Below are positions 46,678-56,148 of a DNA stretch of 64,000 nucleotides, one piece after another. Location of the stretch: positions 310,001 to 374,000 of the forward strand of contig NZ_JAGJEH010000002.1 of the NCBI RefSeq assembly GCF_018100925.1, given 5' to 3'. The translations under genes and the position numbers were made by a program. The first letter of the stretch is position 1, and every line of letters starts with the position of its first letter. The notes under the pieces were generated by a model. That model was given only the letters and a program-made list of their open reading frames with translations. It was not told where the DNA came from and did no database searches. The DNA comes from Pseudoalteromonas luteoviolacea. Lineage in GTDB: Bacteria > Pseudomonadota > Gammaproteobacteria > Enterobacterales > Alteromonadaceae.

Positions 46678-47816
46678 TGGTTGAATTACAGTTACTAAAC
46701 CAAGAAGACGCGCCAGTCGTGTTCCAATTGGCGCACTGTAATAATGACATGAAGGTCGCAATTGCGACCTTAAATGCGCCAAAAGCGTTAAATGCGCTTA
46801 ATTTAGACATGATCCGCTTATTGGCTCCTCAGTTGAGTGAGTGGTCGGCCGATGACAGTATTGCGATGGTGGTACTGAGAGGGTCGGGTGATAAGGCTTT
46901 CTGTGCTGGCGGCGATGTTGTCAGTTTATATAAAGCGATGGCAGCCGACGATGGAAATAACTTCCTCGAAACCTTCTTTAGCGAAGAGTACAAACTCGAT
47001 TACCAAATCCATAATTATGACAAGCCTATTCTACTTTGGGGTAATGGCATCATTATGGGTGGCGGTTTGGGTCTGATGGCAGGAGCTAGCCACCGTGTGG
47101 TAACAGAAACATCGCGTATTGCCATGCCTGAAATCACCATCGGTTTATATCCGGATGTAGGCGGTTCGTATTTCTTAAATAAAATGCCAGAAGGTGTTGG
47201 CCTATTTTTAGGTTTAACAGGCGCTTCTGTGAATGCCAATGACGCTAAATTTGTAGGCCTAGCCGATCACTTTATCAATGCTGACCACTTTGACATTTTG
47301 TTGCATAACCTAAGTGAAGTAAATTGGGGTAAAACCAATGTGCTGAATCACGATAAGTTAACACAACTATTATTGTCCATTGAAGAGGGCGCTCATTCTC
47401 TGCCTAGCAGCGCGCTTAAACCGCTAGCAAATGAGATTAAGAAGCTCACCGATTTACCAAGCCTATCAGCACAAGTTGATCACATTTTGTCAATTGATAG
47501 CAGCGAAAACAAATGGCTGAGCAAAGCTCAGGCTGGCTTAAAACACGGTTCTCCACTGAGTGCGGTATTGGTCAGTGAACAGCTTAAACGCCTAGCTGGC
47601 CAATCTTTAAAAGCGTGTTTTTCACAGGAGCTGGCGATGTCCGTTCACTGTGGAGAGGTGGGTGAGTTTCAAGAGGGCGTGCGTGCATTATTGATAGATA
47701 AAGACGGCAAACCAAACTGGCGCTTTAAATCCATTGCTGACGTAGACAGTGATGTGATTGAAAGCTTCTTTGTACCTAAGTGGGATGACAAAAACCACCC
47801 ATTGGCAACTATGTAA
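46677..47816 (+). CDS. ivdE: 3-Hydroxyisobutyryl-CoA hydrolase
   Basis: This 379 aa crotonase-superfamily hydrolase releases 3-hydroxyisobutyrate from its CoA ester in the valine pathway. It carries GDKAFCAGGDVVSLYKA and NGIIMGGGLGLMAGASHRVVT, followed by MPEITIGLYPDVGGSYFL, which is diagnostic for HIBYL-CoA hydrolases versus plain hydratases. The ATG overlaps the stop codon of the previous gene. The later extension (to about 380 aa) is also typical. Confidence 0.93.
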   Translation: MVELQLLNQEDAPVVFQLAHCNNDMKVAIATLNAPKALNALNLDMIRLLAPQLSEWSADDSIAMVVLRGSGDKAFCAGGDVVSLYKAMAADDGNNFLETFFSEEYKLDYQIHNYDKPILLWGNGIIMGGGLGLMAGASHRVVTETSRIAMPEITIGLYPDVGGSYFLNKMPEGVGLFLGLTGASVNANDAKFVGLADHFINADHFDILLHNLSEVNWGKTNVLNHDKLTQLLLSIEEGAHSLPSSALKPLANEIKKLTDLPSLSAQVDHILSIDSSENKWLSKAQAGLKHGSPLSAVLVSEQLKRLAGQSLKACFSQELAMSVHCGEVGEFQEGVRALLIDKDGKPNWRFKSIADVDSDVIESFFVPKWDDKNHPLATM

Positions 47817-47826
47817 GGAAATAAAA

Positions 47827-48717
47827 ATGGCAAAAGTTGGATTTATTGGCCTAGGTAATATGGGTGGCCCAATGGCCGCAAACTTAGTGAAAGCTGGTCA
47901 CAGTGTGACGGTATTTGACTTAAATGAAGAAGTTGTAAATCAACTAGTTGAACAAGGTGCTAGCGCGGCTAAAAAAGTATCTGATACCTGTACAGGTGCA
48001 GACTTTGTGATCAGCATGCTGCCTGCTGGCAAACATGTTCGCTCAATTTATACTGGCGAAGATGGATTAATCAACTACCTTAGTAAGTCGGCACTGGTTA
48101 TTGACTGTTCGACAATAGACGCAGAGTCCGCCCAATTTGTTGGTAAAGAACTAGCAAATGCAGGCGTGTCTTTTGTTGATGCTCCAGTGTCTGGGGGTGT
48201 GGCCGGAGCTGCTGCTGGGACGTTGACTTTCATTGTAGGTGGACGCGACGAAGATTTTGCCAAAGCGCACACAGTGTTGAAGGATATGGGTAAAAATATC
48301 TATCACGCTGGGGACATAGGTGCCGGGCAGGTCGCAAAAATTTGTAATAACATGCTGCTGTCAATTTTAATGGCAGGGACCAGCGAAGCACTCCAAATGG
48401 GTGTAGATCACGGCTTAGACCCCAAAGTATTGAGTGAGATTATGCTCAATAGCTCTGGGCGCAATTGGACACTTGAAGTGTATAACCCATGCCCGAATGT
48501 ACTGGACAATGTTCCTTCTTCAAATGAGTACAAGCCGGGCTTTATGGTGGATTTGATGGCAAAAGACTTAGGACTTGCAATGCAAGCCGCTCAGCAGACA
48601 AATTCAGCCACCCCAATGGGCGCACTGGCTAAAAATCTTTATAACCTAATGCAAAACCAAGGCAAAGGGGCGGAAGATTTTAGTGCGATATTTAAACTTT
48701 TCTCTGAAAAGTCTTAA
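47827..48717 (+). CDS. mmsB: 3-Hydroxyisobutyrate dehydrogenase
   Basis: This 296 aa NAD+-dependent dehydrogenase converts 3-hydroxyisobutyrate to methylmalonate semialdehyde, which MmsA then uses. The N-terminal VGFIGLGNMGGPMAANL is the family signature. The substrate loop DAPVSGGVAGAAAGTL and the catalytic Lys in GAGQVAKICNNMLL are present. The ATG at 47827 follows TAAGGA; the longer frame overlaps ivdE. Confidence 0.95.
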   Translation: MAKVGFIGLGNMGGPMAANLVKAGHSVTVFDLNEEVVNQLVEQGASAAKKVSDTCTGADFVISMLPAGKHVRSIYTGEDGLINYLSKSALVIDCSTIDAESAQFVGKELANAGVSFVDAPVSGGVAGAAAGTLTFIVGGRDEDFAKAHTVLKDMGKNIYHAGDIGAGQVAKICNNMLLSILMAGTSEALQMGVDHGLDPKVLSEIMLNSSGRNWTLEVYNPCPNVLDNVPSSNEYKPGFMVDLMAKDLGLAMQAAQQTNSATPMGALAKNLYNLMQNQGKGAEDFSAIFKLFSEKS

Positions 48718-48741
48718 AACGTAAAGGTTTAAAATTTAGTT

Positions 48742-49503
48742 ATGAATGTAGAAAATAAAACGGTTGTAATTACAGGTGGTGCACAGGGCTTAGGTCTTGC
48801 AATGGCACATAAAATGGCAAGTTTGGGCGCAAACCTAGCGCTGGTTGATATGCAAGAAGAAGTTTTGCAAGAAGCAGTAGAAGAGCTTAGCCAGTTTGAT
48901 GTAACCGTTAGAACTTACGTTGCGAATGTCAGTATAGAGAGCAATGTAGAAGAAGTATTTGATAAAATAGTTGAAGATTTTGGCTCGTTATCGGTATTGA
49001 TCAACAACGCGGGCATTTTACGTGATGGTTTGTTTGTAAAAGTTAAAGACGGTGAAGTGGTCAAAAAGATGTCTCTTGATCAATTCCAGTCATTAATGGA
49101 TGTGAATCTCACAGGTGTATTCCTGTGCGGACGAGAAGCGGCTGTTAAAATGATTGAGGCAGATCAAGGCGGCGTTATTATTAACATGTCCAGCGTGGCG
49201 CGTGCAGGTAATATCGGCCAAACTAACTACTCTGCAGCAAAAGCGGGTGTGGTTGCAATGACGACAACATGGGCGAAAGAACTTGGTCGCTATGGTATTC
49301 GTGTCGGCGCAATTGCACCAGGTGTTATTCGCACTAAGATGACTGATGCGATGAAGCCTGAAGCGAAAGAGCGTTTGGTTAAGATGAAGCCTGTTGGCCG
49401 TTTAGGTGAAGCGCAAGAAATAGCCCACACAGCACAATTTATCATTGAAAATGAGTTCTTTACAGGTCGAGTTGTTGAAATTGATGGCGGTATTCGGCTT
49501 TAA
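48742..49503 (+). CDS. ivdG: SDR family 3-hydroxyacyl-CoA dehydrogenase, IvdG-type
   Basis: This 253 aa short-chain dehydrogenase has the cofactor motif [11 protein letters not shown], the NNAG stretch and the catalytic Ser/Tyr/Lys ([19 protein letters not shown]). As the last gene of the operon it most likely oxidises 2-methyl-3-hydroxybutyryl-CoA to 2-methylacetoacetyl-CoA in isoleucine breakdown, just before the thiolase step. A weak AAAGG region precedes the ATG. A terminator follows about 105 nt downstream. Confidence 0.9.
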   Translation: MNVENKTVVITGGAQGLGLAMAHKMASLGANLALVDMQEEVLQEAVEELSQFDVTVRTYVANVSIESNVEEVFDKIVEDFGSLSVLINNAGILRDGLFVKVKDGEVVKKMSLDQFQSLMDVNLTGVFLCGREAAVKMIEADQGGVIINMSSVARAGNIGQTNYSAAKAGVVAMTTTWAKELGRYGIRVGAIAPGVIRTKMTDAMKPEAKERLVKMKPVGRLGEAQEIAHTAQFIIENEFFTGRVVEIDGGIRL

Positions 49504-49608
49504 AAAAATATCGAGTATTTTCGCTATTTTGTCATAAAATATCGTTAATATTCAAAGTATTCGCATACTTATGTTCCTTTATCTTCGAAAGAAGAGAGTG
49601 TGTTGAAT

Positions 49609-49641
49609 AAAGCGGTGGGGGTGTGTCCCGCCGCTTTTTTA
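49609..49641 (+). terminator. Rho-independent terminator of the ivd operon
   Basis: The stem AAAGCGG-T-GGG with CCC-G-CCGCTTT runs into TTTTT. It ends the seven-gene valine/isoleucine operon. Confidence 0.85.
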
Positions 49642-49750
49642 TTTTTAGACTGCTATATTCAACACTTTATTCGTTTTTACTCTTTTGATTGCAATGAGTT
49701 ATCCTGACTCAAATTATAATTCTTATAATTAAATTGACCGGATGTCTATC

Positions 49751-50284
49751 ATGATACAGAAGTTACTTCTTCTAATTGTATTGATAATGCTACTACCAGC
49801 TTGCCAATCTAATCGCGCCATTATTAAAGATATTGATGCGATTCATAAGCAGGAAAAGAAGGGCATCAAGCTCTACCATCAACAAGCATATCCCGAGGCA
49901 TTTGAGGCGCTTAGCGAGCTCGCGACATGGGGTTACAAGGATGCACAGTATTACGTGGCATTTATGTTTTTAAAAGGCCAGCACGTTGAGCAGTCAACAT
50001 TAATAGGTATGGGTTGGCTAAGTGTGGCTGCCGAGTCAGGTATTGAAGAGTGGGTTAATTTTTATGATGCGCTCTACGGCAAGGCAACGCCTCAGATGCA
50101 ACAGAAAATAGATAAGGTGGTTGCGGATTACAAACGTAAATTTGGTTTGAAAGCGCAATTCGTAACTTGTCGACACTCTACAAGCGTTGGTTCAAATAGA
50201 GTGGCTGTGAAATGCACCAAAGAAGATAAAATATCTACAGTTTACCCCTTGGACCTGAACGAAACGCAACTCAACCTCGAATAG
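49751..50284 (+). CDS. Sel1-like repeat lipoprotein
   Basis: This 177 aa secreted lipoprotein has the lipobox LPAC near residue 18. The short helical repeat YPEAFEALSELATWGYKDA followed by QYYVAFMFLKGQHVEQ resembles a Sel1/TPR repeat pair. No other domain is seen. Two ATG codons (49742 and 49751) are possible; CGGA upstream favours the second. It stands alone, just upstream of a decayed peptidase gene. The function is unknown, and Sel1-like repeats usually mediate protein binding. Confidence 0.7.
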   Translation: MIQKLLLLIVLIMLLPACQSNRAIIKDIDAIHKQEKKGIKLYHQQAYPEAFEALSELATWGYKDAQYYVAFMFLKGQHVEQSTLIGMGWLSVAAESGIEEWVNFYDALYGKATPQMQQKIDKVVADYKRKFGLKAQFVTCRHSTSVGSNRVAVKCTKEDKISTVYPLDLNETQLNLE

Positions 50285-50325
50285 TTACTTGCACAAAGAA
50301 ATAGCAACTAAAGCATTTGTAAAAC

Positions 50326-50703
50326 TTGCTGTGGTTGATGCTAGGTAAGACATAGTTGTTTGCTGCTGTGGCCATAGTGAAGCCAGCAGTAAATTTCGAT
50401 AGTTTTGTATTGACGTCTGACGCTTACCGATGTTTACGCGATATTGGTTCAATGGCAAACCTTGGAAGAATACAGGGCATTATTTAAAGCGTTCCCTAAA
50501 AACATACATGGATAATATAAAACCCCGAGTTTGTAGATGACAGGGGAGGCCGATTACCGAACACCAATCTTTGAAATGGAACAGTTTTATCAAGTGCTTA
50601 AGTTACAAAATGTCGACACTGCAATGGTAAGAATGCCAAACATGATCCTCCTCGGCATTCATACTTACAGCAAAAGTTAGCGTATACCCCTTGGTGGTTC
50701 GAG
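50326..50703 (+). pseudogene. Remnant of an S9 family (prolyl oligopeptidase-like) peptidase
   Basis: Conceptual translation across frames gives a C-terminal S9 peptidase catalytic domain broken by several stops and frameshifts. Recognisable pieces in order are LLWLMLGKT, then FAAVAIVKPAVNFDSFVLTS (after an in-frame TAG), YWFNGKPWKN, then MDNIK, MTGEADYRTPIFEMEQFYQ (after another TAG), LKLQNVDTAMVRMP and a final AYTPWWFE. The first, second and fourth pieces match the alpha/beta-hydrolase core (the Asp of GEADYRTP is the usual catalytic Asp region) of acylaminoacyl/dipeptidyl peptidases. The N-terminal propeller and active-site Ser are gone. It lies between the Sel1 lipoprotein and the OsmC fusion. 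Confidence 0.8.
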
Positions 50704-50781
50704 CTTTGTGGTTGGGAATGGCAACGTCATCCAAAGCAGTAGTTGCTTACGTGCAACGTAAGCAACAACGGAAGACACCTA

Positions 50782-51993
50782 TTAATGAGTGTTTTTTAGT
50801 TCGGTCGTTACCCTAATTTCATTGTGCAGGGTTTTATGTACTGGGCACTTATCTGCAATGCTCAGGAGTTTTTGTTTTTGTTCTGAGGTTAATTCACCTT
50901 CTAATTCTATATCTCGTGAAATATGCTCTGCGAAACTGTCGTTGTTGTCGCAGTTATCGCAGTCCTGATGGTGGCTTTTTTGGTGGCGTAAAGTCACTTT
51001 AATGTCTTTTACCGGTAGTTTTTTGTAATTTGCATACATGCGCATAGTCATCACAGTGCAGGTGCCAAGGGCCGCTAGTAAGTGCTCATAGGGATCTGGT
51101 CCAAAATTCTTACCACCTACGCTAGTTGGTTCATCCGCGAGCCATGTATGACTGTCACTGCTTACAGTGAGAGTGAACTTATGGTCTTTTTCGCTCACCA
51201 CCAGCTCTCCATTGGCAACAGGCTGAGTTTCCGGCGCAAGGTGGTGTGACACATATTTACTTACCCACCCTGAAATAGCAGTGGCGGCATATTCAGCATC
51301 ATTTGCCTTACTGAGTAAATGGTCTGCATTGTCCAGAGAAATAAAACTCTTAGGGTGTTTTGCATCTGTATAAATGGCCTCGGCTTGCTCAATGCTTACA
51401 ACATCATCGATAGGGCTATGCATAACCAAGAGCGCCTTTTTATTCACTGTATTTTTCTGTGTTTTATGAGCTGCCAAGTCATCCAAAAACTGTTTCTTTA
51501 TATGAAATGTGCGTAAACCTAGCAGGACTTGTGCTTCACCAGTTTGGTTGATTTGATCGATATGCGCAGAAAAGTTGTGGACCACGTGTTGTGCATTGGC
51601 AGGAGCTCCAATTGTAACCACAGCGCTGACTTCTTCAATTTGGTTGGCAGCAGCCAAAACCGCCGCGCCACCTAGGCTATGGCCGATGAGAATTTGCGGT
51701 GCATGGAAGTGATGACGCAAATAATCTGCTGCAGCATATAAGTCATCAAGATTGGACGAAAAGTTACTATTGGCAAAGTCACCATCGCTATTACCCAGCC
51801 CTGTAAAATCAAACCGTAGCACAGCATACCCTTCTTTTACCAATGCTCTAGATATACGGGATGCTGCCGCAATGTCTTTTGTACAGGTAAAACAATGGGC
51901 GAAAAGTGCTACTGCTTTGATATGGTCACTGGGGCGCTCAAGTAGGCCCGCTAGGGTGTTCCCATTACTTATAAACTCGACTTTTTCTCTCAT
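50782..51993 (-). CDS. Alpha/beta hydrolase-OsmC fusion protein
   Basis: This 403 aa fusion has an N-terminal alpha/beta hydrolase domain (about residues 1-250) and a C-terminal OsmC-like peroxidase domain (about 265-400). The hydrolase nucleophile is in IGHSLGGAA with the catalytic His in [10 protein letters not shown]. The OsmC part has the two redox Cys in [10 protein letters not shown] and [10 protein letters not shown]. Such fusions are known in proteobacteria and are thought to detoxify organic hydroperoxides and esters. A CDNCDNND insert near residue 355 adds two extra Cys. The ATG at 51993 or 52005 cannot be separated. The next gene on the same strand, the pirin, ends 57 nt upstream. 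Confidence 0.85.
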   Translation of the reverse strand: MREKVEFISNGNTLAGLLERPSDHIKAVALFAHCFTCTKDIAAASRISRALVKEGYAVLRFDFTGLGNSDGDFANSNFSSNLDDLYAAADYLRHHFHAPQILIGHSLGGAAVLAAANQIEEVSAVVTIGAPANAQHVVHNFSAHIDQINQTGEAQVLLGLRTFHIKKQFLDDLAAHKTQKNTVNKKALLVMHSPIDDVVSIEQAEAIYTDAKHPKSFISLDNADHLLSKANDAEYAATAISGWVSKYVSHHLAPETQPVANGELVVSEKDHKFTLTVSSDSHTWLADEPTSVGGKNFGPDPYEHLLAALGTCTVMTMRMYANYKKLPVKDIKVTLRHQKSHHQDCDNCDNNDSFAEHISRDIELEGELTSEQKQKLLSIADKCPVHKTLHNEIRVTTELKNTH

Positions 51994-52050
51994 GATATTG
52001 TCCATTTTTGAATAGGCTAAAAATTCACCTTAAATAAGATTGAAGTGTAT

Positions 52051-52920
52051 TTACAAGGTGTGCTTTGTGGGCAAAGGGACGTGCTCGAGGTTGTCATGCT
52101 CAATACTGGGAAAATTGCCTTGCTGCCAATCTCGCTTCGCTTGTTCAATACGCTCTTTACTAAATGACACAAAATTCCAATGAATATATGGCACGCTCTC
52201 CCATTTATCGCCACCTAGCAAGATCAGACGCGAATTTTTTGACACTGAAATGGTCTTGTCTGAGGGAGCAAGTAGCACAAACTCACCAGAGTTATACTTT
52301 TGAGCTGCTACTTCAACTTCTCCATAAATTATATAAATAGCAGTTTCCTGCTTGGGATTAGGAACCTCTAACTGATTTTGCGCAGATGCAATGATATCGA
52401 CATAAAACATTGGAGAATAAGTAGTTATAGGTGATTGAAGTCCATACGCTTCTCCAGCGATCACTCTTTTCATTACTCCTTTGTGCGTTACCTGCGGTAA
52501 GTCGTGTCTACTGATATGCTCAAAGCTAGGCTCTATATTGCTATAGAGTTCAGGCAATGCTATCCACGATTGCAGGCCATTAAGGTTATGCTGCTTAGAC
52601 CGTGTTTCAAAACTTTCTCTTTCTGAGTGTACTATCCCTTTACCTGCTGTCATCCAGTTGACATCGCCTGGTGTAATTTCAATACAATTACCTAGAGAAT
52701 CTCGATGAAGTATCTGTCCTTCGATCAAATAGGTTAGTGTCGATAAACCGATATGAGGGTGAGGTTGAACTTCAATGCCTTCACCGACAGGAAAACTTGT
52801 CGGGCCCATGTGATCGAAAAAGATAAATGGTCCAACCATGCGCTTTGTCATATGCGGTAATAGTCGGTTGACGGTTAATCCGCCAATATCATGTGTGGTT
52901 GAATTGAGTAATTGAGCCAC
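52051..52920 (-). CDS. Pirin family protein
   Basis: This roughly 289 aa bicupin belongs to the pirin family. The metal-binding His/Glu set is seen in QPHPHIGLSTLTY and GIVHSERE, in the N-terminal cupin. A C-terminal cupin region follows. Family members include quercetinases and redox-sensing regulators, so no single function is assigned. The GTG at 52920 is chosen because TTGGAG lies 9 nt upstream; a TTG five codons earlier would overlap that ribosome site. It lies 57 nt upstream of the OsmC fusion gene and may be co-transcribed with it. Confidence 0.85.
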   Translation of the reverse strand: MAQLLNSTTHDIGGLTVNRLLPHMTKRMVGPFIFFDHMGPTSFPVGEGIEVQPHPHIGLSTLTYLIEGQILHRDSLGNCIEITPGDVNWMTAGKGIVHSERESFETRSKQHNLNGLQSWIALPELYSNIEPSFEHISRHDLPQVTHKGVMKRVIAGEAYGLQSPITTYSPMFYVDIIASAQNQLEVPNPKQETAIYIIYGEVEVAAQKYNSGEFVLLAPSDKTISVSKNSRLILLGGDKWESVPYIHWNFVSFSKERIEQAKRDWQQGNFPSIEHDNLEHVPLPTKHTL

Positions 52921-53457
52921 GGTATGAAACTCCAAGTGAAGAAAACTAAGTGTCTTGCGATTAAATGATATTAGTGGCGATAGGAGAGGGCGTAAAATTT
53001 AAAAAATAGGATATATTGTTCTAATTTCTCATTTATGTGTCTTTGCATAATGTGCATAGAGAGCGACAGAGTGGGGGCTTTTAAAGTACAGCAAGTGACA
53101 ATTCAAAATAAGTAAATGAAGACAAAAACTCTGAGTTGGGTACAATAATTAAGCGTTAGTGAGACAAGTTAATAGGCTTTGTCATACATAGTTGACTGGT
53201 TTTATTGAGAAAAGTCACCTATTGACATAAAAGTGATGCTTTTGGGTACTATGATTATGTCAGGTTGGCTCCCTGCTCGTGCCTTAGTCTGAAATGGACT
53301 TTTATTTGCCAAGTTTGCTGTAAAAAAGTGCTCATGTGTAATTATTGGTGTTCAATTTAGGTCAAGGTTAGGGTGGCGATATAAGTATGTCGCTGATATT
53401 AGGAGCTAGGTGGTCAGCGCACTCAATGTCGGTTGTAAATATTAAAAGGTATTTGTT
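52921..53457. other. Intergenic region upstream of the DUF2141 gene
   Basis: This 537-bp AT-rich gap holds divergent promoter sequence. A TTGACA at 53222-53227 and a TACTAT at 53247-53252 (19-bp spacer) form a possible promoter for the DUF2141 gene. No open frame in the gap looks coding. Confidence 0.4.
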
Positions 53458-53973
53458 ATGAGTAAAAAGGTTGTGTTGCCCGTATTGACAAGCATTTTGC
53501 TTGCTGGGTGCTTGTCTACTTCAAATGTAAGTGTGAACAAGGTGAAAGGCGTACCAACAGATGTACGTATTTTGGTAAATCATATTGAAACGGAAGAAGG
53601 ACAACTGCTGGTTTATTTACATGACAACGCGGACTCTTATTACAGTGATGATAATTACAACGAATCAAGTATTAAGTATTTCCACCGTGAAGTCATCAAA
53701 CCATCGATCCCTGCGACTGAAATTGTTTTGACGAATATACCAGCAGGGAAATATGCAATAAGTGTTGTTCACGATAAAGATAGTGATGGCACACTAGACC
53801 GAATGATTTTTCCTTTCATCGGCATGCCAAGTGAACCATATGGTCTGTCAAACGATGCCTATAGAGCATTATCTAAAGGCAGTTTTGAAGACGCTATCGT
53901 GGATATTACTGCTGAAGCTCAGCCTATTGAAATCAAACTAGCTACCCACCTGTCGAAAGCGTTTGGTGGATAA
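53458..53973 (+). CDS. DUF2141 domain lipoprotein
   Basis: This 171 aa secreted protein has a signal peptide with lipobox LAGC (Cys18) and a single beta-sandwich of the DUF2141 family. The hallmark loops HDKDSDGTLDR and GMPSEPYGLSN are both present. DUF2141 proteins are usually periplasmic or outer-membrane-linked and of unknown function. The gene has no operon partner: a 700-bp repeat region follows it. Confidence 0.85.
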   Translation: MSKKVVLPVLTSILLAGCLSTSNVSVNKVKGVPTDVRILVNHIETEEGQLLVYLHDNADSYYSDDNYNESSIKYFHREVIKPSIPATEIVLTNIPAGKYAISVVHDKDSDGTLDRMIFPFIGMPSEPYGLSNDAYRALSKGSFEDAIVDITAEAQPIEIKLATHLSKAFGG

Positions 53974-54061
53974 AAGGCTGGTGAGAGTCGATGGCAATCA
54001 TAGGCTCGGTTTTTGCCAAAGACGGCTTTTACTTTAGCCACAGGTATAGGACTTAGTATTT

Positions 54062-54530
54062 GGATCCCGAATCAAATTCGAGATGACAAGAGGAGTATCA
54101 TGAGGCTGTTGATCTTCGGTACAAAATGAGCATCTCACTCCGTCATTGTGGACTTGCTCCGCAATCTATGGGTTTTAGGGAAGGTTATACGGGTCCCGAA
54201 TCCAGTGTGGAATGACAGAGAAGCATCATGACGCTGCTGACCTTTGGCACAAAACGAACCCATCGAAACCACCTCTAACTCCGTCATTGTGGACTAGCTC
54301 CGCAATCTATGAGTTTTAGGGAGGATAATATGGGTCCCGAATCCAGTGCGGGATGACAAGAGAAGCATCATGACGCTGTTGACCTTTGGCACAGAATGAG
54401 CTTCTAACTCCGTCATTGTGGACTAGCTCCGCAATCTATGAGTTTTAGGGAGGATAATATGGGTCCTGAATCCAGTGCGGGATGACAAGAGAAGCATCAT
54501 GACGCTGTTGACCTTTGGCACAAAACCAGC
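54062..54530. repeat. 3.5-copy tandem repeat with two internal hairpins
   Basis: Four successive copies start at 54065, 54194, 54335 and 54464 (spacing 129, 141 and 129 nt); the last is partial. Copies 2-4 are nearly identical; the first is more diverged. Each full unit has two dyads: TCCCG-N9-CGGGA (from TCCCGAATCCAGTGCGGGA) and ATTG(T)GGA-N5-TCCGCAAT. The 12-nt length difference is an insertion in unit 2. The motif CCGTCATTG...TCCGCAATC...CCCGAATC resembles a dispersed palindromic repeat seen in many gammaproteobacteria. No open frame runs through it. Confidence 0.8.
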
Positions 54531-54707
54531 TCTCTATACAGAACGCACCTTCGCATAAAGCCAACCTTCGGAGCAATTCCGAACCTCCTTTATTGTAGAT
54601 TCATAAAACGCGTTGATTTACCACATTTCAAATATCGTGAATTTGACATTCTCTTCACATATGCAGAGATAAGCTTTGCTGATAAATCATTTTAATGGAG
54701 GTGAGCG

Positions 54708-55940
54708 GTGAAGTTACTCATTATTTTACTTGGGGCAATGACGCTCAGTGGATGCAGTGTTGCAAATTATATCCGGCTGAAGTACGAAAACGATGATATT
54801 CAGCCACACTGGCAAGCTGGACAAACAACTACAAAAGTGGATGCACAAATTAGCGCTAAACCTTATGTCTATATGTCTATCAATGGGGTCCATGGCTTCA
54901 AAATGATGATTGACACAGGGGCATCTATTTCAATTTTATATGACTCTAAAAAGGTGAAAGCCTTGGCATTAAAGGAGGGCTACTCACTAGAGTTAGGTGG
55001 GTGGGGCGACGGTAAAAACTCACTCGGTTTCCAGACAGATGTTAGTGAAATTCAACTCGGTAATGTGAGTTTTCAGGGGGTTAGTTTTGCCTATTTGCCA
55101 GTGACAGAAAGCGAGTACTTTTTGAGAGCGGATGAGGCTGTGTTTGATGGAATATTGGGTCATGATATTCTCAAACATTTTACTTGGTATATTGATTCAA
55201 AAGCAGGGAGCATTGAAATTTCTCGTGAGCCTTACAAACCGTCCGAGCAAGATATTTCAATCCCTATGCGTGTATCTCTCAGCAAACTTTATTTTGACAG
55301 CGAAATTGACTTAGGCGATAACCAAACAATGTCTCAGGAGCTGGTACTTGATACTGGTAGTCGCCACTATTTCAAGCTTAACAATTACCATGTCCGTGAC
55401 TTGGGCTATGAGTTTAAAGGTAAAACAGTCACAGGTTCTGATTTTGGATTAAGTGGTCAAACAATTCATCAACGCGGCACTATTCCTTCATTACAAGTTG
55501 CAGGATTAGAATTAAGCAACGTAAAAACTAATTTTATCGAAGGTGGCGATGATGGAAAGTCAGTGATAGGAAGTTCTGTATTGTCCCATTTTAATTATGT
55601 AATTGATTATCATAATTTGAGCCTCTACTTAAAGCCTTATAAATCAGTCGTATTTAATGCGCGATACAATTTACTTGGATTAGAGTTGAGAAAGCTAGTT
55701 AGTGGCGCTTTCGTCGTTCGTTACGTAATGCCAGATATGGCCGCTTTTGGTGCGGGTATTAAAGTGGGTGACGAAGTGCTTAGCTTCAATGGCGTTGAAG
55801 CGCGCAGATTATCACAAAAGGATTGGATAGAAGTTTCAGCCACCCAAGGAGAACATGAGTTATGTATCTCTAGAGACAATTTATGCTTCAAACTCAGTGC
55901 CGATCATGTAGCAGGTTATAGTAACGATTTTAAATACTAG
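54708..55940 (+). CDS. Retropepsin-like aspartyl protease with PDZ domain, lipoprotein
   Basis: This 410 aa protein has a signal peptide and lipobox LSGC (Cys16). Two retropepsin-like halves follow, with catalytic-type motifs MIDTGASISILY (about residue 68) and LVLDTGSRHYF (about 214), each with the DTG triplet. A C-terminal PDZ domain (about 330-400) carries GAGIKVGDEVLSFNG, which would bind protein C-termini. Two DTG motifs suggest that an internal pseudo-dimer forms a complete active site. The GTG start is supported by GGAGGT. The protein is probably an outer-membrane-linked processing protease; its substrate is unknown. Confidence 0.85.
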   Translation: MKLLIILLGAMTLSGCSVANYIRLKYENDDIQPHWQAGQTTTKVDAQISAKPYVYMSINGVHGFKMMIDTGASISILYDSKKVKALALKEGYSLELGGWGDGKNSLGFQTDVSEIQLGNVSFQGVSFAYLPVTESEYFLRADEAVFDGILGHDILKHFTWYIDSKAGSIEISREPYKPSEQDISIPMRVSLSKLYFDSEIDLGDNQTMSQELVLDTGSRHYFKLNNYHVRDLGYEFKGKTVTGSDFGLSGQTIHQRGTIPSLQVAGLELSNVKTNFIEGGDDGKSVIGSSVLSHFNYVIDYHNLSLYLKPYKSVVFNARYNLLGLELRKLVSGAFVVRYVMPDMAAFGAGIKVGDEVLSFNGVEARRLSQKDWIEVSATQGEHELCISRDNLCFKLSADHVAGYSNDFKY

Positions 55941-56000
55941 TTGTTTAGTCGCAAACCTGAGTAATTTAACTATACTGAACGAAGGTCTCCCACCGATATA

Positions 56001-56032
56001 AAACGGCAAGATAATTATCTTGCCGTTTTTTT
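56001..56032 (+). terminator. Rho-independent terminator after the retropepsin gene
   Basis: A long perfect dyad, AAACGGCAAGATA with TATCTTGCCGTTT, runs into seven T. It ends the retropepsin-PDZ gene about 60 nt after its stop. Confidence 0.9.
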
Positions 56033-56148
56033 ATGCAATGAGTGCTGGTTGACGAGAGCTAAACCTGCCAAGAATTTTGTCCCCACTAAATCGTACAGAT
56101 TAACTCTTTGAGTTATGTTATATTGTATCATTTTGTGGGGCGCAAAAA

